64,000 nucleotides of DNA from contig NC_089272.1 in assembly GCF_963678975.1 (NCBI RefSeq), positions 60,834,574 through 60,898,573 on the forward strand, given 5' to 3'. Below are positions 1 to 10,824 of this stretch, in pieces (the stretch's first letter is position 1; every line of letters begins with the position of its first letter). The DNA comes from Dysidea avara (taxonomy: Eukaryota > Porifera > Demospongiae > Dictyoceratida > Dysideidae). Under the pieces are notes generated by a model. It was not told where the DNA came from, searched no databases, and was given only the letters and a program-made list of their open reading frames with translations. The position numbers were made by a program, and so were the translations under genes.

Positions 1-27
1 TTCGTCATCGACGCGTTCCGCCTCTCC

Positions 28-1882
28 TATATATGGTCTCGTGCCCAGCCGGGCTCGCGCTAATGCGCAAACACCGTCTGGTGCTTGAGTTTCTTGGGCC
101 CGGAAGTGTGATTCAGCCAAAACATTGGCTGGCCAATCAGAATCGACGAGTTGCATAATCGCGTGAATGTATTGGAAGTAGACGAAAAAGCAGTTACGAA
201 CCTAGGTTGCTCAAAATGTTTGTTGTCAAATTGTTTTTCCGATCTCACCTTAGGCCCCTATTTGGTGATTACTGATTAGTTTCTCATCCAGCCTTTCTAA
301 TTATTATGATGCGGGCGGGAGGGTATTACCATTACGCCATTATTTTCACACCGATGTACAGACCTTGTCCAAATTGTCTTTCTTTCTTACTACAAACATT
401 TTCTTCACCAGCTGATTCTACTTTTCGTGATCGCCAACTGTTTTTCGACAGTCAACTGAAAGCGAATTCGATAGAACACGATTGCAACTGGCACTGCAGC
501 AATTTGCTAAGGAAAACAACAGTTCTCCTGGCGATATATAGCGAATTGTAGCGTTCATCAACAAAAAAGTATAAGAGTTTGGCATCACGTGTTCTTCTGA
601 GCATGCACAAAGTAAATAATGGCTTACCATGCGGTAGCTTGAGAAGGATGCGGGCGGTGGATGAGAAACTAATAATCACCGAATAGGGGCCTTATGAATC
701 GTGACTCGACGTTTCACCAGAAATGAAACGCTATCCTCTACTAATACGATAAATGAAGAGATCGCATCTAGTAAACGCCCTTTTCTAAGATTTACTTTTT
801 CAAATGGTTTTTCACTGTTTTAAAATGATTATGCAACTCCTCGATTCTGATTGGCCAGCCAATATTTTGGCTGGATTGCACTTCCGGGCCCAAGAAACTT
901 GAGCTCCCACAACATACCATACCACACACCATACACCCACTATATGGATTGTGTTACCACAGAAGGTTAGCTGCAAGGCCACTCCAAATAAATTCTCTGT
1001 TCTTGTCCTGGACTCAAGCATATTTGCATGCGGGCGGGCGGTTCATTTCCATTATTCATTGTAAGATTGGCAGCTTTTCAAGCCATTATTTGCCTTGCAC
1101 AACCATAAAAAGCTGCATAAAAGTATGCTTAAGCTTGTTCCTTCCTTTTGAAGGTGCAAAAATAGAACAAACGTGAAGTTTGTGCAGACTTGATAGCACT
1201 GCTGACACACGAGCTGACATGGTTTTAAATGAACCTGTCAGTATTCAACAATAACCGGAAAATAATGGAAGAATACGGAATAATGCAATATAATAGAGCT
1301 GACAGTAACTAGATGCGGGCGGTGGACGGGAAACAGAGAATTTATTTGGAGTGGCCTAATAAGAGACACTACAAAACTGATCAAACTTGAATTATATAGC
1401 TACATTGCAAAATCTGTATGTTTTGTGGAGTGGTGGCTAGCAAAATTATAATAAACTGAACAAAAAAATTTTGAGCTGGCCAGCCCAGACAACTCAGGGA
1501 AAATACCTACAGGCTCACTTTTTTTTTTGGCCATGTAGGAAAAAACCCAAAATGCTCCACTCCACAGTGTGTGTGCCAGTATAAAGTCAAAATTATGAGT
1601 CTCCTTCTCCTACGATCAGTTATCTAACATCTGAGTCAAGGAAAACCAGAAGGGAGGGTGGGTGGGCCCAACCTGTAACACTCTTGTGGCCTAGAATGAA
1701 TTATAATATTTCACAGCACACTTTTATACCAAGCATCACGTGCTACGCATGACACAACCATGACGTATTAACGTGGGAGCTTATTTTCTGTCTAATTCAT
1801 TTCATTCAAACGCCAGAAAATACACCGTTGTCACCAGACAGTGTTTGCGCATTAGCGCGAGCCCGGCTGAGCACGAGACTAA
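28..1882. mobile_element. Fold-back DNA element with terminal and nested inverted repeats
   Basis: The ends are near-perfect inverted repeats: 36-81 reads GTCTCGTGCCCAGCCGGGCT onward, and 1831-1878 is its reverse complement with few mismatches. Both are flanked by CCTCTCC (21-27 and 1883-1889), a possible 7-bp target duplication. Inside are three more inverted pairs: 83-167 with 818-903, 252-291 with 659-692, and 975-1008 with 1324-1357. The last two pairs lie next to a repeated GATGCGGGCGG word. I see no transposase ORF, so it is non-autonomous. The superfamily is not identified. The right end lies 20 bp from the next transposon. Confidence 0.7.
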
Positions 1883-1903
1883 CCTCTCCCCTGGTCGGTA
1901 ATA

Positions 1904-1927
1904 TCGCGGATAGCGTGACCGTTGTCA
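1904..1927 (+). repeat. Left terminal inverted repeat of the mariner-type element
   Basis: This 24-bp end starts immediately after a TA. It matches the reverse complement of 5505-5528 at 23 of 24 positions. It would be the transposase binding and cleavage site. Confidence 0.85.
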
Positions 1928-2016
1928 ATAAGTTTTTTAGGTCAATGATATCACGTGAAAAGTAACCAATCGAAAGCCATTATAGACTGAGTTTAAAATT
2001 ATAAGTTGGCTGATTC

Positions 2017-3006
2017 ATGCAAGCAGTTACTCATGCCTGTATCCTATTGAGGTGGCGAATTGTTTGGCAACACGTCATGTTGGCAAAGCCTGTTGATGAA
2101 ATAGCGCGTATGCTATTCGTCAGCGATAGAACCGTCCATCGGTATGCTGAGAGATTTCTTGTAACAGGGCATGTCCATCCATTTGAAAGGCGTAATGGTT
2201 GTTATTGCAAGTTAAGTGATGATGATCAGCTATTAGTACTTGAACTGAATTTCGTGCCATCCTGGGATATACCTGAGGGAGCTACAGGCAGAGTTGCAGA
2301 GAGTGCGTGGAATTGTAGTGCATGTATCAACTATATGTCGTACAATTAGAAAGCTGGGTTTGAGTCGTCAACGGATTACTCACATTGCATTGCAGCAATC
2401 AGAAGTGAAACGTGTTGAATACGTGGCTGAGATGTCAGCATTTGACCCTTCAACGATAGTATGGATTGATGAAACTGGGTGTGACAGGAGAAGTACACTT
2501 CGTTACTTTGGATATGGGCGAGCCTGGATATGGGATTAGAGGACTACCACCACAAGACTACCAGCTGCAGCTGAGAGGTATGCGATATTCTGCCATTGGA
2601 ATATTGTCAATGGAAGGTATTCAGGACGTGTACATTACGGAGGGAACAGTAAATGGTGATGTTTTTCTGGATTTCATATATACGCAATTGCTGCCTATCC
2701 TTAGACCTTTTGATGGAAGAAGCGTAAATTCCGTGGTGGTGATGGATAATGCATCAATTCATCATGTCGCCGGATGATGTTGTTGATGCCATTTGTAGCA
2801 TTGGAGCTTTGGTTAGATTTCTCCCACCATACTCACCAGACTATAACCCCATAGAATGTGTCTTCGGTGAGGTGAAACAGTACATGCAGGCCAACGATTT
2901 GCTAGTGGATACATCACTCTCCATACCCACCATGCTACTGATGGCATTCCAGTCTGTATCAGTTGAGAATTGTAGAAAATACATAACATACTCAGGGTAC
3001 AAGTAG
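2017..3006 (+). pseudogene. IS630-like DDE transposase, frameshifted
   Basis: The N-terminal part (about 2040-2230) reads as a helix-turn-helix with DEIARMLFVSDRTVHRYAER. The DDE core follows: WIDETGCDRR near 2462 gives the first Asp, VVVMDNASIHH near 2737 the second, and FLPPYSPDYNPIE near 2818 the third acidic residue. GLPPQDYQLQLRGMRYSAIG lies between the first two. The reading frame shifts near 2245, near 2525 and near 2770, so four segments are needed to cover the protein and this copy cannot make a full transposase. The final segment ends at a TAG (3004-3006), 80 bp before the convergent accessory gene. The family assignment is firm; the true start codon is unclear. Confidence 0.85.
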
Positions 3007-3086
3007 CCAGTACATACTGTGACACACTAACAAAACAATTTCAAAGTTTAAAATCATGTGTAAAATGTTTTTGTTGGCAGAAAGCA

Positions 3087-5437
3087 CTAGGGCTTAAGCT
3101 TTGTCAACTGCTCCAATATTGGCTTTTTCTGCTCCAAGAATTCTGACTCATTCAGAGCACCACAGTCATAGAGACCATGCAAATCCTTCAGCTGTTGAAG
3201 ATAACTGACCCTCAAGTTAGCAATTTTTCCAGGAGACACTGTAGATGACCCTGGGGTATCAGTATCACTTGTTGGCAATGGTCTCTGTGGTTTTGGTGCA
3301 AAATTCTTTGCTACTTCTGCCATTGCATTGCTTAGAGCTTGCACAGAACTTGATTGTTTGTGACAACCACAAAATGCAGGTATCCCAGGTGGTTCTTCTA
3401 AAGACCTATAGAATATACAATGAACCATATTCAGTGACCACCTGAATAAGACCACCTTGTAACTATACAATACTAGCCCCTAACACAATTTACATGTACT
3501 TGATAACCTCCAATAAGGTCACCTCATTATTGAGGCCAAGACTTACTGTATAGCCTAAATATTTCAAAGGGCACGTTTTTCAAGGTTGAGTAGTGTTACC
3601 TAGTTCATGGAATTGCAAACATCGCCAAAATGTATTAGACTATAATTATGGAGGTCTAAATATTTCAAGGATAAAATTTTTGTTAGTACCCACCAAAATC
3701 ACAAAAATTCCCCCTTGAAATATTTAGGCTATACAGTACAGTCTCACATAGCTATATAAGTGGTCCTATTAAGAATGTTTAACTGCAATTGTATACATAA
3801 ATATTATACATCACAAACGTACTTGTGAGTTCCCACATCTACCATTTCGGCCCACAACCTGTATTGAATCTTGTCACCATGCTTTTCTCGAAGAGAAAAT
3901 GCAAGTTTTTCTACTCGTCTGTTTTTTTCATCTAATGCACATCTCTTTTGCTTCTTTCTCTGTTTTGGTACATCTTCATCACTGTCAGAACCAATTTCAA
4001 TTCTGGTCTGCTTGGGTCCATTACACCAAAGTGTAATGTTCTCCCCTTTACAAGCACACTTCCAGACTTCTTCAATGTCTGCAGGAGAGCATATGCTCAG
4101 CTTACAACAACCCCTGTAATATCCAACTGCAAAGTCCTGAGCCGTAGACACTAAGCTTTCTCCAAACTGCTGTACAAGTTCTTTACGTAGTAAAGTTGGT
4201 GTAGAAATATGACCCTTAGACACCTCTCTCAGCACATACGTTTCAAATTCTTTTTTCTTAGTTGGATTAATTACCTTGACATTGAAATTCACTTTACGAC
4301 TTGTAGCATCACTATATTTTACATGGCTGGTAACCAAAGGATTATTGACACCTGCAAGTTGTGTGCCGGGGGAACTAGTACTAGACAGTTGAAATCTTGG
4401 TTGTGTCACTGCTGCTGAAGTATGTGCTGACACTGAAATAGGCTGACTGTTTCTTGAGACTTGGCAAAGTTGACTACTGATGTATGACTGTATTGTTCCC
4501 CACTGTGGAGGCCATACCTGTTAAAAGACATTGAATCACTTGAGAAAGTCCAACGAAGAGCCACTAAATTCATATTATCAAACTATCAATCAGACTATAA
4601 AACAAGGCTAATACAAACTGGTATGTTGCCACTAATGTACATTTACGAAATTGCCGACATATTATTCTTTATCAAATCCATCAAAAATCCATCAGATAAA
4701 TTTGACATCTTGAACTATACCAACTTTACTACAGGTTCAACAAGATCTGCTGGCACAAAGTTATACCCCAAGACAGCCCATATCAACCCTATCATGAACT
4801 CATATTTTTATCGTCTACCAAGATTATGGAACTCTTTACCAATAATTGACCTATCTCAATCACTAGATGTAATCAAACCAAAGTTGAAAGCATTTTTATG
4901 GAATCATATTTTAGCTAACTTTGATAATACCCCCTGTACTTTTCATTACCTGTGTCCTTGTACCCGCTGCTCCAAGACTCCTGCACCAACCAATTATAAT
5001 TATTTGTAATTATTATATATGTATGCATGTATAGTTTTTGTAGTTAAGTAATTAGTGCTCTAGGCTACCAGTGCAGGACACTGGTAGTCCTTCAGAATTG
5101 TATGTCTCTGTAATCACTATAGCCTCTACTGTATGTAATTCCAATTCTGTAAAGCAATTATTAAATTAAATTAAATGACTGTAATAATGCCGACAAACCT
5201 TCTTGGGAGAGAATTGGTGTCACAATACCACTGCTAACTGGCAGTAAGTTTCCACGAATTCCACTGATTAGCCTGTACAGGAGTACTCACAGACGAATTC
5301 ATAGAGGCAGCCGGTCTTGTTTCTCCACTCACGGTAGTGACACTGTTCGAAAGGTGGTCCTGGTGCACTACATTAACAATCACTCTGTTTGGCTCAGTTG
5401 ACACAGCAGTCCCGCTGGAGGTCCCGCTCTCAGACAT
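3087..5437 (-). pseudogene. Accessory gene of the mariner-type element, spliced, broken by a LINE
   Basis: On the minus strand, ATG at 5437 opens an N-terminal segment (MSESGTSSGTAV...). With one frameshift near 5240-5290, its reading continues to 5184, where a LINE fragment interrupts it; the frame resumes at 4483. The central part (to 3823) contains KVINPTKKKEFETYVL, then a Cys-rich patch (GYYRGCCKLSICSPADIEEV), a basic stretch (KQRKKQKR, possible nuclear signal) and a helical tail. A GT donor after 3823 and an AG acceptor before 3405 join in phase to the last exon. That exon has a CGC motif and a C-terminal helical pair (SYLQQLKDLHGLYD...EFLEQKKPILEQL) resembling SHOCT-like domains. The central part vaguely recalls PB1-type folds. 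Function is unknown; a role in transposition is inferred only from its position. Confidence 0.65.
4484..5183 (+). mobile_element. 5'-truncated LINE (reverse transcriptase 3' end)
   Basis: The fragment encodes the C-terminal end of a non-LTR retrotransposon reverse transcriptase, from LYCSPLWRPYLLKDIESLEK through YRLPRLWNSLPIID to a TAA at 5007-5009. It ends in a TTAAA-type microsatellite tail (about 5158-5175). The 9-bp direct repeat ATGACTGTA flanks it at 4484-4492 and 5175-5183, as expected for target-primed insertion. It sits in the accessory-gene frame of the surrounding DNA transposon, so it arrived later. Confidence 0.8.
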
Positions 5438-5504
5438 TTTTGCCGCGCTAGATCTCGTGATACGAGCGAATTTGATTGGCTAATGCCTCTGTAAGAAAAT
5501 GATG

Positions 5505-5528
5505 TGACAACGGTCACGCAATCCGCGA
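5505..5528 (-). repeat. Right terminal inverted repeat of the mariner-type element
   Basis: This is the reverse complement of 1904-1927 with one mismatch, followed directly by the TA target duplicate at 5529-5530. Confidence 0.85.
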
Positions 5529-5606
5529 TACCCGAAAATATAAGAGTCACATGCAAAACAGATCTGAGAGTCCTGCAGTCAGAGTAGCTTTAACTGAATA
5601 AGTAGT
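5529..5606 (+). promoter_or_regulatory. Conserved promoter block of kinase A
   Basis: The block starts TACCCGAAAATATAAGAGTC, the same string as at 14783-14802 and 39698-39717 upstream of the other two kinase genes. AAAATATAAG looks like a TATA box about 65-70 bp before the ATG. The run CAGATCTG(A/G)GAG is also shared. Conservation in three paralogues supports core-promoter or 5'-UTR function; the start of transcription is not visible. Confidence 0.55.
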
Positions 5607-6494
5607 ATGGAAGAATCATTACGAAAATTTTCGATTCAAGGTGTCACACCCACTGGTAAAGAGTTGAGAGTGGGTGCTTATGCAAGAATATATGAAGTAG
5701 ACTATTGTGGATCTTTGTATGCTGCAAAAGAGATTCATGAAGTATTAATACTGGGCACCAGCGAAGAAGAGTTTCGTAAAATAAAGACCTACTTTTTGAC
5801 AGAGTGCAGTCATCACAGTGAGCTTCGCCATGCAAACATCGTTCAGTTTATTGGTATCTACTGGCCTACTGCTATTAACATGCGGATTTTACCAAATTTG
5901 GTGATGGAAAAGATGGATTGCAGTCTAACGACATTGGTGAATGAAAAGAACCTACAATTACCCCTTCATAAGGTACTATCTATTCTCCATGATGTATCAC
6001 TGGGTGTGTGGTACCTGCATTGTCGTGATCCTCCTTTTATGCATCGAGACCTGACACCAAGTAATGTTTTTGTGAACACTACTTCACTTGTGGCTAAAAT
6101 TTCTGACTTTGCAGTAATGAGAGTGGTATCACCATACATCCATGACAGAGATGATAAGACCAAATTACCAGGCATATTCATGGCACCTGAAGCATTTTCT
6201 CCATCATGTGGCCTACCATTGGATGTCTTTAGCTATGGTGGTGTAGCTCTTTTTACAATTACTGGTGAATGGCCTAGTCCAAACAATCTCTTGGTAGCTG
6301 TGAGTGAAGTTGAACGTCGTAAGAAGTACTTGGATAAGATAAGAGGAGATGTTGTTGTGTTAAAAATACTAGTGGAGGAGTGTCTGCATGATAATCCCAA
6401 TATGAGGCCAACCATGGAAAATGTATCTACTAGAATAAAGGAAATAAAAGAAGATTATGTGAGAAGACATCCAGATGTTGAGGTAGGCGCATAA
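5607..6494 (+). CDS. Kinase A: orphan first-exon kinase-like domain (predicted pseudokinase)
   Basis: This 295-residue reading frame is the paralogue of exon 1 of kinases B and C. It starts at MEESLRKF; the upstream in-frame ATG of the paralogues is lost. It is a TKL-type kinase fold: the nucleotide-loop region is degraded (RVGAYARIY keeps only one of the three glycines), the lysine in AAKEI is present, HRDLTPSN is kept, DFG reads DFA, and the MAPEAF segment is present. Compared with B it lacks residues before MAPEA and a loop after EWPSP. A phase-0 donor (GAG|GTAGGC at 6482/6483) matches B and C, but no second-kinase exon occurs before kinase B. Read-through ends after VGA. It is probably a partial duplicate with impaired or no catalysis; expression is unknown. 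Confidence 0.75.
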   Translation: MEESLRKFSIQGVTPTGKELRVGAYARIYEVDYCGSLYAAKEIHEVLILGTSEEEFRKIKTYFLTECSHHSELRHANIVQFIGIYWPTAINMRILPNLVMEKMDCSLTTLVNEKNLQLPLHKVLSILHDVSLGVWYLHCRDPPFMHRDLTPSNVFVNTTSLVAKISDFAVMRVVSPYIHDRDDKTKLPGIFMAPEAFSPSCGLPLDVFSYGGVALFTITGEWPSPNNLLVAVSEVERRKKYLDKIRGDVVVLKILVEECLHDNPNMRPTMENVSTRIKEIKEDYVRRHPDVEVGA

Positions 6495-6968
<474 letters not shown>

Positions 6969-7220
6969 TGTGACCAGCCTGAGAAAACTGGTTTTATCGC
7001 CCATGTTAACAGATTCGATTTTTCATCCAGGACACAAAGCTACATGAATAAACCATCTAATTTCACAATCAAGACTTGAGTGGTCTGGTTTTGCTGGCTG
7101 CTTTACCCAAGCCCAGTGGCGATCCATACGTGCGGTGTGGGGCCTTAATGGAGCTCTGGTCAGTCTAGGGATGACTGTATGTGGCTGTACATCTCTGTGG
7201 TGTTGAATAAGTACCTCTCA
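6969..7220 (-). mobile_element. Diverged, inverted copy of the TGTGAC MITE
   Basis: It starts TGTGACCAGCCTGAGAAAAC, like the right end of the MITE at 16738-17340. It continues with inverted matches to that element (for example GTGCGGTGTGGGGCCTTAAT near 7133). The far end has decayed beyond recognition near 7220. Confidence 0.55.
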
Positions 7221-8700
7221 TTTATGTATCATAACAACTAAAAATCAACTCCATGTCATTTTGGTAGTCTTAGCTTAGTCAAACCAGTTGGTTGAAAATC
7301 TTGTCGACATCCATCATTTTTTGTCCTTTGTAAAATACATGCATTTTGTACTAAATACAAAAATGCAAGCATTAGCACCCATAATCTCTACAGGACATTA
7401 TACAAAAAATTTAAAGCCCCTACACAATTCTGCCCGAAGTAATGCTCTAGCATTACCATTGGTAACATTTATTTACTATTGATTACAACATAATATACGC
7501 CCCCATGCAATTTATATTGGACAATTTAATTACTCTGGTGGGCCAAAAAGTAACCTGTTACCCTCAACCAAATTTGCTAAATTGGTATCATTCTACGTGC
7601 TGATTTAGAATCTGCCTGAAGTAAGTGCCTAACCAACTATTGTACTGGGTTACATTATAAAACATACGAAAGAAAACAGGTTTTTCCTGCTCTTTTATTA
7701 CATATCTGAATGCGTAATTTGGCGACACAAGGCTTTATCCTGCCTTTTCTCTTAGTCACTTCACAAACTCCTATATATCACTCGATTCGCCATTGATCAA
7801 GGACTCTGATGAGCCATACCAGACCTCTGAAAATTGAAGTATGTGGAAGGTATGGCGCCATGTTTAATAGACGGTGTCATTTATGCATCTATTGTATGTT
7901 ACGGATTTTTTAGTGTACGGTAAAAGTTGACAAATGTTTTGATATGTGCAATTCTATTTGCGAAATTAATGTATACTGCATGCACAATGAGCTTATGGGA
8001 AGGCTATAGCCATTGCACGTATCCTGTGCACAATAAATAGCTAAACCGGTGATACTGTAGAGTTTGGCATATGCTTATAATAAACACTTAACAGAACTAG
8101 CCAAATTACTTTTTATTATTAATGTATGTTTTTAAATGCATGCGCCTAATAAGAAAACCGCATTGTGAGTGTTCATGTTAACTAGCTTGGAGTGGTGTGA
8201 TTTGCAGTCACCACATGTACCAATATTTGGAGTCCAAACATTTTGCAAATCCGTCATGTGGAGTAGTGGAATTGTAGAGCATGATTTCCATGCTACAGAA
8301 GACCATTTCACTCATATGTTATTGACACTCATGCAATATATATATATATATATATAGCTGTAAGAGTAGGCTTCCTTCCTTTTATTTCTATGTTACCTAC
8401 TCAAAATTCACTCAGCAATATCTGCAGTGTCCAAGGAATGGGCCACAGTGTATAGTTTTGAAATTAGACCCAATGTCTAGCCACGAGTAAACACACTATT
8501 AACACGTGTATGTAAGAATATCTTGTACAAAGAAAACAGCTAAAAGTGCATCTAACCATAGACTATAATCTATGATCTAACCGAAAGTCAAACTGAGGGA
8601 TCCTGACTACAAGGGTAGGCCCAGACTTGACGCATACAAGACTAGGTACATAGTTAGTATATAACATGCCACACTTACACGTATTGGCTTCATTGTTCAT
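7221..8700. other. Non-coding interval
   Basis: I see no convincing exon here; the only longer frames are short, without family resemblance or splice context. A short (TA)n tract lies at about 8336-8356. Confidence 0.5.
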
Positions 8701-9052
8701 TAGTGCTGTACACAGGTGTCCAATTAACCAGTTATCCAATAACCAGTGAAGAAACCTTTAAACCGGTTATTGCCTACCCACATGGTAAACCATAAATTAC
8801 TCCATAAATTACCCCTGTGGACAAGTGTCAACATCATAACATAACCTCAAAGAATGTGTAAATATGTGATTGTAATAACTGTTATTGCTAGACAGGATGT
8901 TGATGGTCACTTTGGTACCACCCTAAACCTTCCAGCATGCTTGTTGACTCACATTATGTCTGCCAATATACAAACAAACCAATTAACTGGTTATTGCCAA
9001 TTATTGGTAGGCAATTAACTGGTGACAAAAATTTTGTAGGTGTACAGCACTA
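8701..9052. mobile_element. hAT-type MITE (352 bp)
   Basis: Ends are TAGTGCTGTACAC and its exact reverse complement. They are flanked by the 8-bp direct repeat TTGTTCAT (8693-8700 and 9053-9060), as for hAT elements. Subterminal repeats of AACTGGTTATTG type occur on both sides. There is no coding capacity. Confidence 0.85.
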
Positions 9053-9117
9053 TTGTTCATTCCTTGGGAGGTAACGCAGATGGCCAGGTCATCTTCTTGG
9101 TAATCTTAATGTTTCGC

Positions 9118-9179
9118 GCAACAAGTCACGTGATTGACCTACCCATATAATCTATGGTCACACACACCCCCGGTCGAAT
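9118..9179 (+). promoter_or_regulatory. Upstream flank of the kinase B promoter, displaced by the P-like element
   Basis: ACAAGTCACGTGA (an E-box CACGTG) and CACACACACCCCCGGTCGAA also occur, in the same order, upstream of kinase C (39632-39698). Here the block is cut off from kinase B by the 5.6-kb transposon that follows. It is therefore the original 5' promoter flank, now about 5.7 kb upstream of the gene. Confidence 0.6.
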
Positions 9180-9326
9180 CATAGATAATAGAGGGCGTAA
9201 ACGGGATTGGAAACGCGCTCGTATTTACCTAGCAACCGCTTTCTATCCGTGTTATCAGTGCGTAGTGACTAAATTCAGCGAAGTTTTGGTTCTTCTAGTT
9301 ATCGGTTTAACAGCTAAAGAAAGTGT

Positions 9327-10683
9327 ATGGCAGGTGCAGGTACTTAACTCGGTTCTTATTCAGTCAGTAAGTTAAGTCACTAGGTCTAAGTCCTTGTAGG
9401 TTAGGTAATTCTAAGGCTGCAGCACATGTTGCTGTCTGACCTTCAGTGCTGGTCACTGTAAAGCGCTAATAATAATAATAATAAAATTGTTGTCTGCTAA
9501 CTAATTATTTGACGTTGTAAAGGGTGTGGCTTACAGCGTGCGCATTAGCAGTGACAAACTATAGTACTAATTGCCAGCTTCGCCTACATTTTGGTTACAA
9601 ATTGAACCATATTTCCATAGCTGATAACTTTATACCAAAAGTTAATGTTCAAGTAGTCCATTCTCCTGCCATCGGCTGAGAATTATATCCATGCCATATA
9701 TTATTGTTTTTTACTCTCTATCTACAGCTAATGGATCCGGATTTGTGAAAAGTGGAATTGAGTCAATTTTGAAAGAAGAATCTTTTACAGTGCCATCACA
9801 TACAGCAAGAAATGTAATTAATATAGCAAAAGAAATGAAGAAATGGATTGAACAGCCTGAGAACAATGCGGAAACGAAAAGATTTGAAGAAAACCTAATG
9901 AAATCCATCGAATCATGCTTCACATACAAGGGAAAAATTCCAAAGAAACAGAGGAAGAAAATGTGGAGCGCATACCACACACTGCGTACATCAGCTAACT
10001 ATCTGAGCTTATGGAAGAACTTTTGTAAAACAGTGGGCACTGAAGGGTCACCAATTTTTTACCAGTACATTGGAGATCATGTGCTGAAGGAACTAGCTAA
10101 ACTAAAATACCCAATTTCCACTAATATTACCATCGAAACTGAAGAGGCTGCACTTACATAAGAAGAAAGGAATGGACTTCGCTATGCTGCAGGGTACGTG
10201 CCAAGGTCATTAAAGAAGAAGCTATATCGGTCAAGCCATCAGCATAAAGAGGTATTAATTTCTCTTTTGAGAAATCTGCTCAATGAAAGAAATGATGATT
10301 TTGATGACTCAACAGATTGGATCAGTTTGATAGACAGAGGTGGACTGAAAAGAGTCAACAATGATACATACCAGTTGTTTGTGGCCTTAGAAACACAATT
10401 ACGAAAGCAGATCAATTCATAACATATTCCACTACTAGGGGCAGAGAGCAAACAAATTCTGCTGAACAATGACAATGTCCAGTTCTTTTGGAGCATAGTT
10501 TGTACAGAATGGGAAGAAGAGATTGGCAATGTCCTACTTGAGATGATTGTAAATGAATGGGTCACAATACGTGGATTTTCATATGCTAATAATTGGATAG
10601 AGAAGTATAAGCAGGATACCCAGACAACAACTGGGAAGTCTAAAGGATTACGAAAACAACTATTGGCAACTAAAAGTGAATAA
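9327..10683 (+). pseudogene. Accessory gene of the P-like element
   Basis: Exon 1 (9327-9339) encodes MAGA with a phase-1 donor. The AG acceptor before 9728 joins it in phase to a long exon reading ANGSGFVKSGIESILKEE and onward. Two in-frame TAA codons (10159-10161 and 10420-10422) interrupt an otherwise continuous frame to a TAA at 10681-10683. The product would be about 320 residues. It is helical and lysine-rich, with no transmembrane segment and motifs such as NGLRYAAGYVPRSLKKKL, WISLIDRGGL and WVTIRGFSYANNWIEKYKQ. I do not recognise a catalytic domain. Its place inside the element, convergent with the transposase, suggests a transposon-borne accessory factor. Confidence 0.65.
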
Positions 10684-10824
10684 AAAGCAGCATGTACAAT
10701 ACTCACTTCACGCACATGTACACATGCACACACGCACACAAACCCACACACTACTAATCTGCTACCAATACTGCTATACATATGCACATTTCATGTAGCT
10801 AATGAAATAAAGATATAAATCTAG

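Larger units (their letters stand above)
1904..5528. mobile_element. IS630/Tc1-mariner-type DNA transposon with two genes
   Basis: Terminal inverted repeats begin TCGCGGATAGCGTGACCGTT at 1904 and end with its reverse complement (one mismatch) at 5528. Both ends are flanked by the dinucleotide TA (1902-1903 and 5529-5530), the hallmark target duplication of this superfamily. Inside are a plus-strand DDE transposase (2017-3006) and a convergent minus-strand accessory gene (3087-5437). The element splits the sequence just upstream of the promoter block of kinase A. The same block at 14776-14800 and 39690-39710 in the paralogues has no such insertion and shows an uninterrupted AATACCCG at the junction. 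Frameshifts in both genes and a LINE insertion indicate a dead copy. Confidence 0.85.

Noticed and set aside
9154..9375. Plus-strand frame starting MVTHTPGRII
   Set aside because: It crosses the target duplication and terminal repeat of the P-like element. The supported exon there is the short MAGA exon at 9327.
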